A stretch of 12,922 bases of DNA, taken from the NCBI GenBank assembly GCA_900553965.1, contig USFX01000060.1, positions 1-12,922 of the forward strand. The letters are read 5' to 3'. The notes under the pieces are model-generated. The model made no database searches. It was not told the DNA's origin and was given only the letters and a program-made list of their open reading frames with translations. The position numbers were made by a program, and so were the translations under genes. Within the stretch, counting starts at the first letter, position 1, and each line of letters opens with the position of its first letter. Of the stretch, positions 6,033-12,922 are shown piece after piece. The stretch is from an uncultured Prevotella sp. Its GTDB lineage: Bacteria; Bacteroidota; Bacteroidia; Bacteroidales; Bacteroidaceae.

Positions 6033-6578
6033 TTAACTGATAAAACTCTTCTCCCTCTGCTCCAGATAGTCCGTCACTTCCTCCTGCGTGCTGCGCGTCA
6101 CCGCGATACGGCCGGAGCGGGTGTACTGAAGAACGCAGTTGAATTCATTCAGAACCTTATATAGGCTCAGAATCTCTTCCGTCCGACCGTTCTTCATAAC
6201 AATCACGTACGTTGGATTCACCTCCGTGATGGTAGCCTCGTGACGGCGTATCGTCCGTGAAATCTCCGGATTGTTCAGCACGACGTCCGTTGACAGTTTA
6301 TAGAGTCCTGTCTCACGGATGAACAGCTCGTCGTCGGTATAGAACAGAGCCTTCACAACGTCAATCTTCTTCTCTATCTGCCGCGTTATCTTCGTTATCT
6401 GGTCTTCGTCGCTCCATGCCGTGATGGTGTACTTATGTATTCCCTCGATGCTTGACGCCGACACGTTCAGGCTTTCGATGTTCACCTGACGGCGTGTAAA
6501 TACGGCAGTTATCTGATTGAGAATACCGGCAAGATTCTCCGAATAGACCAACAGTGTATATAATGTCTTCTCTTCCAT
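6033..6578 (-). CDS. ilvN: Acetolactate synthase small (regulatory) subunit
   Basis: A 181-residue regulatory subunit that activates the IlvB catalytic subunit and makes it sensitive to feedback inhibition, usually by valine. An N-terminal ACT domain (about 6-78) has the characteristic G18-I-L and NIESL (33-37) elements that line the effector site in this family. The C-terminal domain (about 85-165) ends with YTRSGRIAVTR (152-162), matching the family's A-R-[TS]-G-x-[IL]-A-[LV]-x-R motif. The length is normal. It follows ilvB by 166 bases rather than overlapping it, and a -7 box in that gap suggests extra transcription of ilvN. The name ilvH would be equally acceptable. Confidence 0.95.
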   Translation of the reverse strand: MEEKTLYTLLVYSENLAGILNQITAVFTRRQVNIESLNVSASSIEGIHKYTITAWSDEDQITKITRQIEKKIDVVKALFYTDDELFIRETGLYKLSTDVVLNNPEISRTIRRHEATITEVNPTYVIVMKNGRTEEILSLYKVLNEFNCVLQYTRSGRIAVTRSTQEEVTDYLEQREKSFIS

Positions 6579-6588
6579 GCTTTTTAAA

Positions 6589-6733
6589 AGTTATGAGTTA
6601 TGACAGGTCTGAGTTAAGAGTGCAGAGGTATGATATGTCTCTGCAGGTCTGAGTCGTAAATGGATATTATATGCCCTTTCAGTGGACATGCTCCAAAGGT
6701 AATCACACCTCTTCACTCATCCCTCTGCACTCT
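6589..6733. repeat. Repeat-rich spacer between ilvB and ilvN
   Basis: Direct copies of AGTTATGAGTTA (6589-6600) and TGAGTTAAGAGT (6610-6621) match the gap downstream of ilvN. AGAGTGCAGAGG (6617-6628) recurs inverted at 6722-6733, and the inverted ACCTCTTCACTCATC (6707-6721) adjoins it. TGCAGAG (6621-6627) can also pair with CTCTGCA (6639-6645) as a small hairpin. Confidence 0.7.
6694..6701 (-). promoter_or_regulatory. Internal -7 box upstream of ilvN
   Basis: The minus strand reads TACCTTTG, an exact -7 box identical to those of ilvD, the HIT gene and the TonB receptor. No -33 TTTG is visible at 19-20 bases upstream; that place is taken by the inverted repeat word (6707-6721). If used, it gives a leader of about 110 bases. 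Confidence 0.55.
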
Positions 6734-6744
6734 GACCTTAGATG

Positions 6745-8448
6745 TCAGATGTCTATCGACAGCATCATCTCGTCCACGCTCTTTCCCGGAGGCGTCATCG
6801 GCAGTACGTTGTCATCCTCCTTGATGGCGCACTCAAGAATGAACGGTCCCTTCGTGGCCAGCATCTTCTCAACGGCCGCTGCCAAATCCGCACGATCCGT
6901 CACGACGGCATACGGAATATGATAGCCAGCCGCAATCTGACCGTAGTCAGGATTCATCATCTTCGTGAACGACTGGCGGTGGTCAAAGAACATATCCTGC
7001 CACTGGCGCACATTGCCCAGATAGTTGTTGTTCATCAGAATCATCTTCACCGGCGCCTGCTGCTCCATGATGGTGCCCAGTTCCTGTATGCTCATCTGAA
7101 AGCCGCCGTCACCCGAGAACATGCAGACCGTACGGTCCGGAGCACCGAACGCAGCACCGATGGCCGCCGGAATACCGAATCCCATCGTGCCCAATCCGCC
7201 GCTGGTGACGATTGAGCGCTTCCTGTTATACTTGAAATAGCGGCTGGAGAACATCTGGTTCTGGCCTACGTCAGTAACCAATATCGCTTCACCTTTTGTC
7301 ACCTCAGCCACAGCGTTGACCACCTCACCCATCAGCAGCGGACCGTCCACCGGATGTATGGCCGGTTCTATCACGGCCTCACGCTCCTGCTCGTCGAGCG
7401 ACTTGAAACTCTCCACCCATTCCTGATGCGAGTTTTTCTTCAGCAGACGCGTTATGGCCGGTAGCGTCACCTTGCAGTCGCCGATTACAGCCACATCCGT
7501 CTTGATGCACTTGTCTATCTCCGAATGGTCGATGTCGAGGTGTATCACCTTCGCCTGTCTGGCGTATTTTGACGTCTGTCCCGTCACACGGTCGCTGAAA
7601 CGCATGCCTATGGCAATCAGAACGTCACATTCCTGCTCCTTTATGTTCGGGGCCAGATTGCCGTGCATGCCGAGCATACCCATATTAAGCGGATGACCCG
7701 TCGGCAAAGCCGACAACCCGAGCAACGTGCGGGCGGCCGGAATACCGGCTTTCTCTATAAATTCTATCAGTTCATTATGGGCACTGCCCAGCTCTACGCC
7801 CTGACCGACGAGCGCCAGCGGACGCTCCGCCTTGTTTATCAGTTCGGCGGCAGCGGCAATAGCCGTTTCGTCGGGTTTGGGATAAGGCACATAGCTGCGC
7901 ACGAAATCAACGTGCTGCGGCTCCCACTCGGTGGTGGTCACCTGCGCATTCTTCGGGAAGTCGAGCACAACGGGGCCCGGTCTGCCCGTACGGGCGATAT
8001 AAAATGCCTTGCTGACAGCCCATGCTATATCCTCGGCACGGCGTATCTGATAGCTCCACTTCGATATAGGCTGCGCCACACCGACGAGGTCCACTTCCTG
8101 AAAAGCATCCGTTCCGAGTGCCGCCGTGCCGACCTGTCCGGCAATCACGACAATCGGTGTCGAGTCAAGCATGGCATCTGCCACACCCGTCAGTGTGTTT
8201 GTGGCACCGGGGCCGCTGGTCACGATACACACGCCGACATCGCCGCTCACCCGTGCATAGCCTTCGGCAGCATGTGTCGCCGCCTGTTCATGACGCACCA
8301 GTATATGGTCAAACGCTTTCTTCTCACCTCTCGTATAGTCGTAAAGCGCGTCGAACACCGGCATTATCGAACCTCCCGGATACCCGAAGATGGTCTTCAC
8401 GCCCTCGTTCTTGAGGGCTAACATTAGTGCTTCTGCTCCTGTAATCAT
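6745..8448 (-). CDS. ilvB: Acetolactate synthase large (catalytic) subunit
   Basis: A 567-residue thiamine-diphosphate and FAD enzyme that condenses pyruvate with pyruvate or 2-oxobutyrate, the committed step of branched-chain amino acid synthesis. The N-terminal domain has FGYPGGSIMPVFDALY (21-36) and the catalytic glutamate E54 in RHEQAATHAAEGYAR. TSGPGATN (77-84) and the FAD/herbicide-site region LVGVAQPISK (121-130) follow. The ThDP-Mg motif begins GDGGFQMS at 446 and continues to NNN (473-475), with the conserved VRQWQ next to it. Length and motifs are complete. The ATG at 8446-8448 lies 11 bases past a long hairpin in the ilvD-ilvB gap. Gene order after ilvD and before ilvN makes it part of the ilv operon. 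Confidence 0.96.
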   Translation of the reverse strand: MITGAEALMLALKNEGVKTIFGYPGGSIMPVFDALYDYTRGEKKAFDHILVRHEQAATHAAEGYARVSGDVGVCIVTSGPGATNTLTGVADAMLDSTPIVVIAGQVGTAALGTDAFQEVDLVGVAQPISKWSYQIRRAEDIAWAVSKAFYIARTGRPGPVVLDFPKNAQVTTTEWEPQHVDFVRSYVPYPKPDETAIAAAAELINKAERPLALVGQGVELGSAHNELIEFIEKAGIPAARTLLGLSALPTGHPLNMGMLGMHGNLAPNIKEQECDVLIAIGMRFSDRVTGQTSKYARQAKVIHLDIDHSEIDKCIKTDVAVIGDCKVTLPAITRLLKKNSHQEWVESFKSLDEQEREAVIEPAIHPVDGPLLMGEVVNAVAEVTKGEAILVTDVGQNQMFSSRYFKYNRKRSIVTSGGLGTMGFGIPAAIGAAFGAPDRTVCMFSGDGGFQMSIQELGTIMEQQAPVKMILMNNNYLGNVRQWQDMFFDHRQSFTKMMNPDYGQIAAGYHIPYAVVTDRADLAAAVEKMLATKGPFILECAIKEDDNVLPMTPPGKSVDEMMLSIDI

Positions 8449-8459
8449 ATTTCTTTTCT

Positions 8460-8522
8460 TTTTTAGGAGTTAAAGGAGCGCAGCGGAACGATAACTTCTT
8501 TTACTCCTTTAACTCCTAAAAA
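8460..8522. repeat. Long inverted repeat between ilvD and ilvB
   Basis: Perfect 19-base arms, TTTTTAGGAGTTAAAGGAG (8460-8478) and its complement (8504-8522), enclose a 25-base loop. Both strands end in an A-run after the stem, so it is not a classical intrinsic terminator. It fills most of the 86-base gap and would form a hairpin in the ilvDB mRNA close to the ilvB start. Its style suggests a dispersed intergenic element. Confidence 0.85.
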
Positions 8523-8534
8523 TAACTTCCCAAT

Positions 8535-10337
8535 TTACTCAATCACTCTCACTCCCCCCTTGTCTGCCGAGCTGACGCTCTGGGCGTATGCCCGCAGGGC
8601 CTTTGAAACGACGCGGTCGCGCGTGAGCGGCTGCTGCGGTCTTGCGGCCAGTTCCTCGTCCGACAAGCGTACGTTGATAGAGCGGTTGGGGATGTCAATC
8701 TCGATGATGTCGCCGTCCTTTATCTTTCCGATATTTCCGCCGGCGGCAGCCTCGGGCGAGATATGACCGATACTCAGGCCGCTCGTTCCGCCGGAGAAGC
8801 GTCCGTCCGTTATCAGGGCACACTCCTTGCCGAGGTGCATGCTCTTTATATAAGATGTGGGATAGAGCATCTCCTGCATGCCCGGTCCGCCCTTCGGTCC
8901 TTCATGGGTGATGACGACGCAGTCGCCGCTGACCACCTTGCCGCCGAGGATGCCGTCACAGGCAGCTTCCTGCGAGTCGAACACCTTTGCCGGACCGCTG
9001 AAGCGCCATATACTCTCGTCCACGCCGGCTGTCTTGACCACGCATCCGTCCTGGGCAATGTTGCCGAAGAGCACGGCCAGACCGCCGTCCTTCGTATAGG
9101 CGTGCTCCAAGTCGCGTATGCAACCGTTGGCACGGTCGGTGTCGAGCGTGCCCCAGCGCGTGTCCTGACTGCCCATCTTTGTCGAGAAGCGGCCGCCGGG
9201 AGCACTCTGATATATCCTGTCGGCCTCGGCGTCCACCGTTTCGGCCGTGATGTCATATTTCGCCATTGCCTCGGCCAGCGTCAGCCCGTCGACGCGGCGT
9301 GTAGTGCCGTCGATGAGTCCGCCCTTGCTGAGCTCGTTCATGATACCGAGTATTCCGCCCGCACGTCCGCACTCCTGAACACTGTATTTCTGGGTGTTCG
9401 GAGCCAGCTTGCACAGACACGGCACACGGCGGCTCAGCGCGTCGATGTCCTTCATCGCGAACTCAGCGCCAGCCTCCTGAGCCACAGCCAGCAGATGGAG
9501 CACGGTGTTTGTGCTTCCGCCCATGGCGATGTCGAGCGTCATAGCGTTGAGGAAAGCCTCGCGTGTGGCTATCGAGCGCGGCAGAACGCTCTCGTCGCCG
9601 TCCTCATAGTATGCCAGCGCGTTCTTCACCACCTGTCGTGCGGCGGCCTTGAACAGTTCTATGCGGTTCTTGTGCGTGGCCAGAATGGTTCCGTTGCCGG
9701 GCATGGACAAGCCAATGGCCTCGGTCAGCGAGTTCATCGAGTTGGCCGTAAACATGCCCGAACAACTGCCGCAGCCCGGACAGGCGCAGCCCTCTATCTC
9801 GGCCATCTCCTCATCGGTCACACTCGGGTCGGCACCCTTCACCATCGCCGTAATCAGGTCGGCGTTCTCGCCGCGCCAGCGTCCGGCCTCCATCGGGCCG
9901 CCCGAACAGAACACAGTCGGTATGTTGAGCCTCATCGAGGCCATCAGCATGCCCGGTGTCACCTTGTCGCAGTTGGATATGCAAATCATGGCGTCGGCCT
10001 TGTGGGCGTTGACCATATACTCCACCGAGTCGGCAATGATGTCGCGCGATGGCAGCGAATAGAGCATGCCGTCATGACCCATGGCGATGCCGTCGTCGAT
10101 GGCTATCGTGTTGAATTCAGCCGCATAGCAGCCCATGGCCTCTATTTCCTGTTTTACTATCTGTCCTATCTCGTGCAAGTGAGTGTGTCCCGGGACAAAC
10201 TGGGTGAACGAGTTGACCACCGCGATGATGGGTTTTCCGAATTGCTCACGTTTCATACCCGTGGCGACCCACAGTGCGCGGGCTCCTGCCATCCGTCGTC
10301 CTTCCGTACACACGGCACTTCTCAATTTATGCTTCAT
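8535..10337 (-). CDS. ilvD: Dihydroxy-acid dehydratase
   Basis: A 600-residue iron-sulfur enzyme that dehydrates dihydroxyisovalerate and dihydroxymethylvalerate to the keto acids of valine and isoleucine. The N-terminus LRSAVCTEGRRMAGARALW (5-23) matches the E. coli IlvD start region. Cluster and metal residues: the FNTIAIDDGIAMGHDGM segment (75-91), C123 with K125 in SNCDK, and the cysteine-rich CACPGCGSCSGMFTANSMN (184-202), where C192 is the conserved ligand. The sequence resembles the E. coli (4Fe-4S, oxygen-labile) type. An in-frame TTG lies 14 codons further upstream, at 10377-10379, but it overlaps the -7 box, so the ATG at 10337 is chosen; it follows ATAGGAAT. First gene of the ilv cluster, with a clear promoter. 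Confidence 0.96.
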   Translation of the reverse strand: MKHKLRSAVCTEGRRMAGARALWVATGMKREQFGKPIIAVVNSFTQFVPGHTHLHEIGQIVKQEIEAMGCYAAEFNTIAIDDGIAMGHDGMLYSLPSRDIIADSVEYMVNAHKADAMICISNCDKVTPGMLMASMRLNIPTVFCSGGPMEAGRWRGENADLITAMVKGADPSVTDEEMAEIEGCACPGCGSCSGMFTANSMNSLTEAIGLSMPGNGTILATHKNRIELFKAAARQVVKNALAYYEDGDESVLPRSIATREAFLNAMTLDIAMGGSTNTVLHLLAVAQEAGAEFAMKDIDALSRRVPCLCKLAPNTQKYSVQECGRAGGILGIMNELSKGGLIDGTTRRVDGLTLAEAMAKYDITAETVDAEADRIYQSAPGGRFSTKMGSQDTRWGTLDTDRANGCIRDLEHAYTKDGGLAVLFGNIAQDGCVVKTAGVDESIWRFSGPAKVFDSQEAACDGILGGKVVSGDCVVITHEGPKGGPGMQEMLYPTSYIKSMHLGKECALITDGRFSGGTSGLSIGHISPEAAAGGNIGKIKDGDIIEIDIPNRSINVRLSDEELAARPQQPLTRDRVVSKALRAYAQSVSSADKGGVRVIE

Positions 10338-10376
10338 ATTCCTATATATATAATATGGTGTTGTCTGAATTTCCTG

Positions 10377-10408
10377 CAAAGGTACGCCGTTTTTCCCTAA
10401 CAGCCAAC
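10377..10408 (-). promoter_or_regulatory. Promoter of the ilv operon (ilvD)
   Basis: On the minus strand, GTTG (10405-10408), a 20-base spacer and TACCTTTG (10377-10384) form a Bacteroidales promoter. Transcription would start near 10370, leaving a leader of about 33 bases. This is too short for an attenuator or a riboswitch. Confidence 0.8.
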
Positions 10409-10762
10409 TAATCTTTTAACAATTTCGCCTATTCGCGCTAATTTATAACTAAAATCAACGTTTTCCTTTTAATCTATAACACAATATTGCACTTTTGATG
10501 CCAATTTGTGCAATTCCGCGGTACAATAAGACCGTCCTTTTGGCACCATCGTCTTCGGTGTTGTCCATCAGGAAGCCTTTACGTGGGTAATATACAAATC
10601 CCAAGTAGGGAAATAACTGTAATAACAAATAAGTCTTCTCTATAACTTCATAATAAGTTTTTTGAACACAGATACACGGAGACACAGAGTTTATATTTTC
10701 CTCTGTGTCTCCGTGTATCTGTGTTCAAAAAATATTATTACGTTCCTTATCGTCAAATGAGC
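10409..10762. other. Gene-poor interval between ilvD promoter and the TonB receptor
   Basis: This interval is A+T-rich. Apart from the long inverted repeat at 10658-10732 I see no signal in it. A minus-strand open frame of 76 codons (10455-10685) begins inside the inverted repeat, has no promoter and resembles no family I know. It might be a decayed or lineage-specific small gene, but I do not call it. Confidence 0.6.
10658..10732. repeat. 32-bp perfect inverted repeat downstream of the TonB receptor
   Basis: Arms at 10658-10689 and 10701-10732 are perfectly complementary over 32 bases. Their core is ACACGGAGACACAGAG and their outer ends are six T / six A. The loop is 11 bases (10690-10700). 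Six further bases pair outside the stem after a small internal loop (10651-10656 with 10735-10740). It starts 31 bases past the receptor stop and may end or protect that mRNA. There is no T-run after the stem on either strand, so a dispersed hairpin element is as likely. Confidence 0.88.
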
Positions 10763-12793
10763 CTACAGCCTGAACTTCATGCTGCCGCCGGCCATTATCC
10801 ACAATCCCGGTTGCGGGATGGTGCCGTAGTCGTAATAACGGTGGGCGGTGATGTTGTCGGCCTTGACATACAGCGCGTAGCGTTCGGCCGTCCACATCAG
10901 CTTGCAGTCAAGTTTGGTGTATGGAGTATATCCGTTGATGCGCTCCTGCCACCGCAAGTTCCACGAAGCCGTAAGACGGCCGGCGATACGGTGGTCAAGA
11001 CGCGCGGTGAACTTGTTCCGGAGATATTCCAGGGCGTAGAGCGAACGTGCTATCGGCCGGTCGGTCTCATGCTGCTGATATATGTAGGCATAGCCCAGCA
11101 ACAGCTTTGTGATATATGGAGCCGTCATGAACCTGCCGAAATCAAGCGTGACGTCAGTGGAAGCTCCCATGTTGTCCAGCCGTCCGATGTTCATGGCGTG
11201 ATATTTCCGGCTATCAGGAGTCTCAAACACCCAGTCAATCATATCTCGCCCGTGACTGTAGAATCCTCCGACGCTGACGGCAACACCGCCGTGACTGTAC
11301 CGCGCACCGATTCTCACGGCCGAATTCTTCTCCGGACAGATGTCCTGATTTCCCTGCTGAACGGCGTTGCTGATGTATATATCGGTATATGTCGGCATGC
11401 GTAGCGCGGTGTTCCACGACGCTGATATTTTCCATTTCGTGTTGGGCCGGTAGCTGACGTCAATGCCGTGATACATCCGGAAGCGGCCGTCAAGTCCGGT
11501 GTTACGGTTGAGAAGCAGTCCGGCCGAAACGGTGAGATTGCTCAAAACGACATTGTGTTCTGCAAATATGCTCGTGTTCGTCCGCTCCCCGCGATGGTCG
11601 TAGAAGCGGTCGCTGCCGGAGATTTCCCGCCATTGGCTCTCGTCTTCAAGCAGTTTTCCAAGTGCCGTGCTCAGTATGCGCTCCTTGCGGATGTCGACAC
11701 CGACGGACGTCGTGCCGAGCGCCCACCGGCAGTTTGCGCTTATGTCTGCCCCATAGACATCGGTCGTATGATAGTTCTCACCCGCCGAGGCACCCTCCTT
11801 TCCGCGCGTAAGCTGATAATGGTCGATGTCGCGATGCCAATAGACGGTTGGGGTCAGCGTGATTCCGCACGGCAGATTGCGGATTTCGCCACGGGCCGAT
11901 GCCAATATGCGGCTGAAACAATCATATTGGTTGTCGAACGAGGCACTGTAGAATGTATTTGCCCCGTATTTTTGTGATGACACGCCGGCCTGCCATTCGA
12001 GAGAAAGATTTCGTGACGACTGTCTTCCATGATAGTATATGCGGCGCTGCACGAAATCGCTGTTTTTCGTTCCGCCGTCGCTATGACGGTAGCCTCCGCT
12101 GAGCTGGTTTGTCACCAATTTCGTCCGCAGTGTGACTCCGGCGTCGCCTCCGAAGCTGCCGAACGAGCCGCCCTCTGACGAAATCGTTATGCCGGACGAC
12201 GGTTCGACACGGGTGACAATGTTGATGACACCGTTGAAGGCTGAAGTACCGAGAGCTCTGGCCGCAGCGCCTTCGAGCACTTCTATGCGTTCAATGTCTG
12301 AGAGAGAAACTGGGATGTCCGCGTTATAATGGCCGGTCTGCGGACTTGAGATGTTGATGCCATTCAACAGAATGGTGATTTGGTCGAACGTGCCGCCATT
12401 GATAGAGATGTCCGTCTGTACACCAAAGCCACCGCGCTGACGGACATCCACGCCTGTGACTGATTTTAAAACATCGTTGATACTCCCGGCTGCCGCACGG
12501 TTGATGTCATCGCGGGTGATGACCGTCACGAACTTAGCCGACTGTTGCATTGTCAGTGGTGCTCTTGACCCTGTGACTGTCACTTCGTCGAGCGCCACCA
12601 TACGCTGTTCGAGCGAGTCCGTCACCAGTTCGGTGTCAATGCTGATGCTGTTGGCCTTGGCATGTGTCAGGGTCGCAACACTAAGCGTACCGATCAGGAT
12701 TTCCTTACTCAGGCTATTGAATAGAGCATAGCCTTTGTTGGCAAACCGCTTGAATAAATGCGTCTGTCGCTTGTTAAATAAAGGTTTGTACAT
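10763..12793 (-). CDS. TonB-dependent outer-membrane receptor, BtuB/siderophore type
   Basis: A 676-residue receptor for energy-dependent uptake across the outer membrane. A signal peptide with an unusually long basic N-region (about 30 residues, including KGYALFNSLSK) precedes the hydrophobic stretch EILIGTLSVATLTHAKA, with likely cleavage after AKA (45-47). A TonB box-like ALDEVTVTG (68-76) and a plug domain (about 80-196, with SINDVLKSVTGVDVRQRG and IERIEVLEGAAARALG) follow. The rest is a beta barrel of alternating aromatic strands ending in FRL. There is no carboxypeptidase-like N-terminal domain, so it is not a SusC-type receptor. The ATG at 12793 is chosen because the upstream ATG at 12889 precedes the promoter. 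Size suggests vitamin B12, haem or siderophore uptake; the substrate is unknown and no partner gene is in view. Confidence 0.9.
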   Translation of the reverse strand: MYKPLFNKRQTHLFKRFANKGYALFNSLSKEILIGTLSVATLTHAKANSISIDTELVTDSLEQRMVALDEVTVTGSRAPLTMQQSAKFVTVITRDDINRAAAGSINDVLKSVTGVDVRQRGGFGVQTDISINGGTFDQITILLNGINISSPQTGHYNADIPVSLSDIERIEVLEGAAARALGTSAFNGVINIVTRVEPSSGITISSEGGSFGSFGGDAGVTLRTKLVTNQLSGGYRHSDGGTKNSDFVQRRIYYHGRQSSRNLSLEWQAGVSSQKYGANTFYSASFDNQYDCFSRILASARGEIRNLPCGITLTPTVYWHRDIDHYQLTRGKEGASAGENYHTTDVYGADISANCRWALGTTSVGVDIRKERILSTALGKLLEDESQWREISGSDRFYDHRGERTNTSIFAEHNVVLSNLTVSAGLLLNRNTGLDGRFRMYHGIDVSYRPNTKWKISASWNTALRMPTYTDIYISNAVQQGNQDICPEKNSAVRIGARYSHGGVAVSVGGFYSHGRDMIDWVFETPDSRKYHAMNIGRLDNMGASTDVTLDFGRFMTAPYITKLLLGYAYIYQQHETDRPIARSLYALEYLRNKFTARLDHRIAGRLTASWNLRWQERINGYTPYTKLDCKLMWTAERYALYVKADNITAHRYYDYGTIPQPGLWIMAGGSMKFRL

Positions 12794-12816
12794 AAAAAAT
12801 AATTTAAAATGGGCGA

Positions 12817-12847
12817 CAAAGGTACAACATTTATCATTTACGGCAAA
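12817..12847 (-). promoter_or_regulatory. Promoter of the TonB-dependent receptor
   Basis: On the minus strand, TTTG (12844-12847), a 19-base spacer and TACCTTTG (12817-12824) match the Bacteroidales consensus at every fixed position. The leader is only about 17 bases, which leaves no room for a cobalamin riboswitch. Confidence 0.88.
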
Positions 12848-12857
12848 GCGAATGATA
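12832..12857. promoter_or_regulatory. Candidate operator over the receptor -33 box
   Basis: TATCATT (12832-12838) and AATGATA (12851-12857) are perfect 7-base inverted arms separated by 12 bases, centred on the -33 box. A third TATCATT lies at 12884-12890. The halves faintly resemble Fur-type GATAAT sites, but the match is not good enough to name a regulator. Confidence 0.4.
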
Positions 12858-12922
12858 CGCAAATGAGACCTAAAATCCGCAACTATCATTCAATACACGA
12901 TTAAGGGTAGATTTATGAATCG

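Noticed and set aside
7663..8421. A 252-codon plus-strand frame opposite ilvB
   Set aside because: Antisense shadow of the ThDP enzyme; no motif, no promoter, composition typical of a shadow frame.
10338..10376. Amino-acid attenuator or T-box before ilvD
   Set aside because: The predicted leader is only about 33 bases, with no leader peptide rich in Val, Leu or Ile and no hairpin pair.
10377..10379. TTG as the ilvD start codon
   Set aside because: It lies in the -7 box itself, and homology of IlvD begins at the ATG at 10337.
8763..10400. A 545-codon open frame on the plus strand opposite ilvD
   Set aside because: It mirrors ilvD over nearly its whole length, is rich in His and Arg as expected of an antisense frame of a G+C-rich gene, has no recognisable motif, and ilvD is a certain gene.
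10455..10685. A 76-codon minus-strand open frame between the TonB receptor and ilvD
   Set aside because: It starts inside the 32-bp inverted repeat, has no -7 box and resembles no known family. I could not exclude a lineage-specific small protein but have no support for one.
12794..12816. Cobalamin riboswitch before the BtuB-like receptor
   Set aside because: The leader is about 17 bases, far too short for any riboswitch.
12915..12922. ATG at 12915 as the start of a divergent gene
   Set aside because: Only two to three codons are visible and there is no clear -7 box ahead of it; it cannot be judged from this window.

Overview
The window looks like ordinary chromosome from a Bacteroidota bacterium, most likely of the order Bacteroidales and perhaps Prevotellaceae. 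The evidence is six near-perfect Bacteroidales-type -7 boxes (TAnnTTTG), A-rich leaders without clear Shine-Dalgarno sites, and gene families typical of this group: a RecQ with a displaced zinc cluster, a FatA/FatB-type acyl-ACP thioesterase inside the ilv cluster, and a plant-like ketol-acid reductoisomerase. The genus is an inference from the style of the intergenic repeats.

Left part (1-2889, plus strand): the 3' end of recJ, then recQ 4 bases later, then a HIT-family protein with its own promoter. RecJ (5'-3' ssDNA exonuclease) and RecQ (helicase) act together in recombination repair, so the pair is a natural unit. A strong hairpin at 2918-2961 separates the HIT gene from the convergent superoxide dismutase gene.

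Middle (2982-10337, minus strand): read in transcription order, ilvD - ilvB - ilvN - acyl-ACP thioesterase - ilvC, then a separately promoted Fe-type superoxide dismutase gene. IlvBN makes acetolactate or acetohydroxybutyrate, IlvC isomerises and reduces it, and IlvD dehydrates the product, giving the valine/isoleucine keto-acid precursors. The thioesterase hydrolyses acyl-ACP. A link to branched-chain fatty acids, which derive from the same keto acids, is plausible but inferred. Promoters are visible before ilvD, ilvN, ilvC and sodB, and a terminator follows ilvC.

Right part (10763-12922): a TonB-dependent outer-membrane receptor of the BtuB/siderophore type (minus strand), with a textbook TTTG-N19-TACCTTTG promoter and a candidate operator around the -33 box.

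The gaps are richer than the genes: two separate 22-bp tandem-repeat arrays on either side of ilvC, two long perfect inverted repeats (19-bp and 32-bp arms), and a short repeat family in both gaps beside ilvN. I see no defence system, mobile element, CRISPR array, tRNA or rRNA. The most interesting points are the RecQ domain order, the apparently contracted plant-type KARI, the thioesterase placement and the 22-bp arrays. None of these amounts to a clearly new system.
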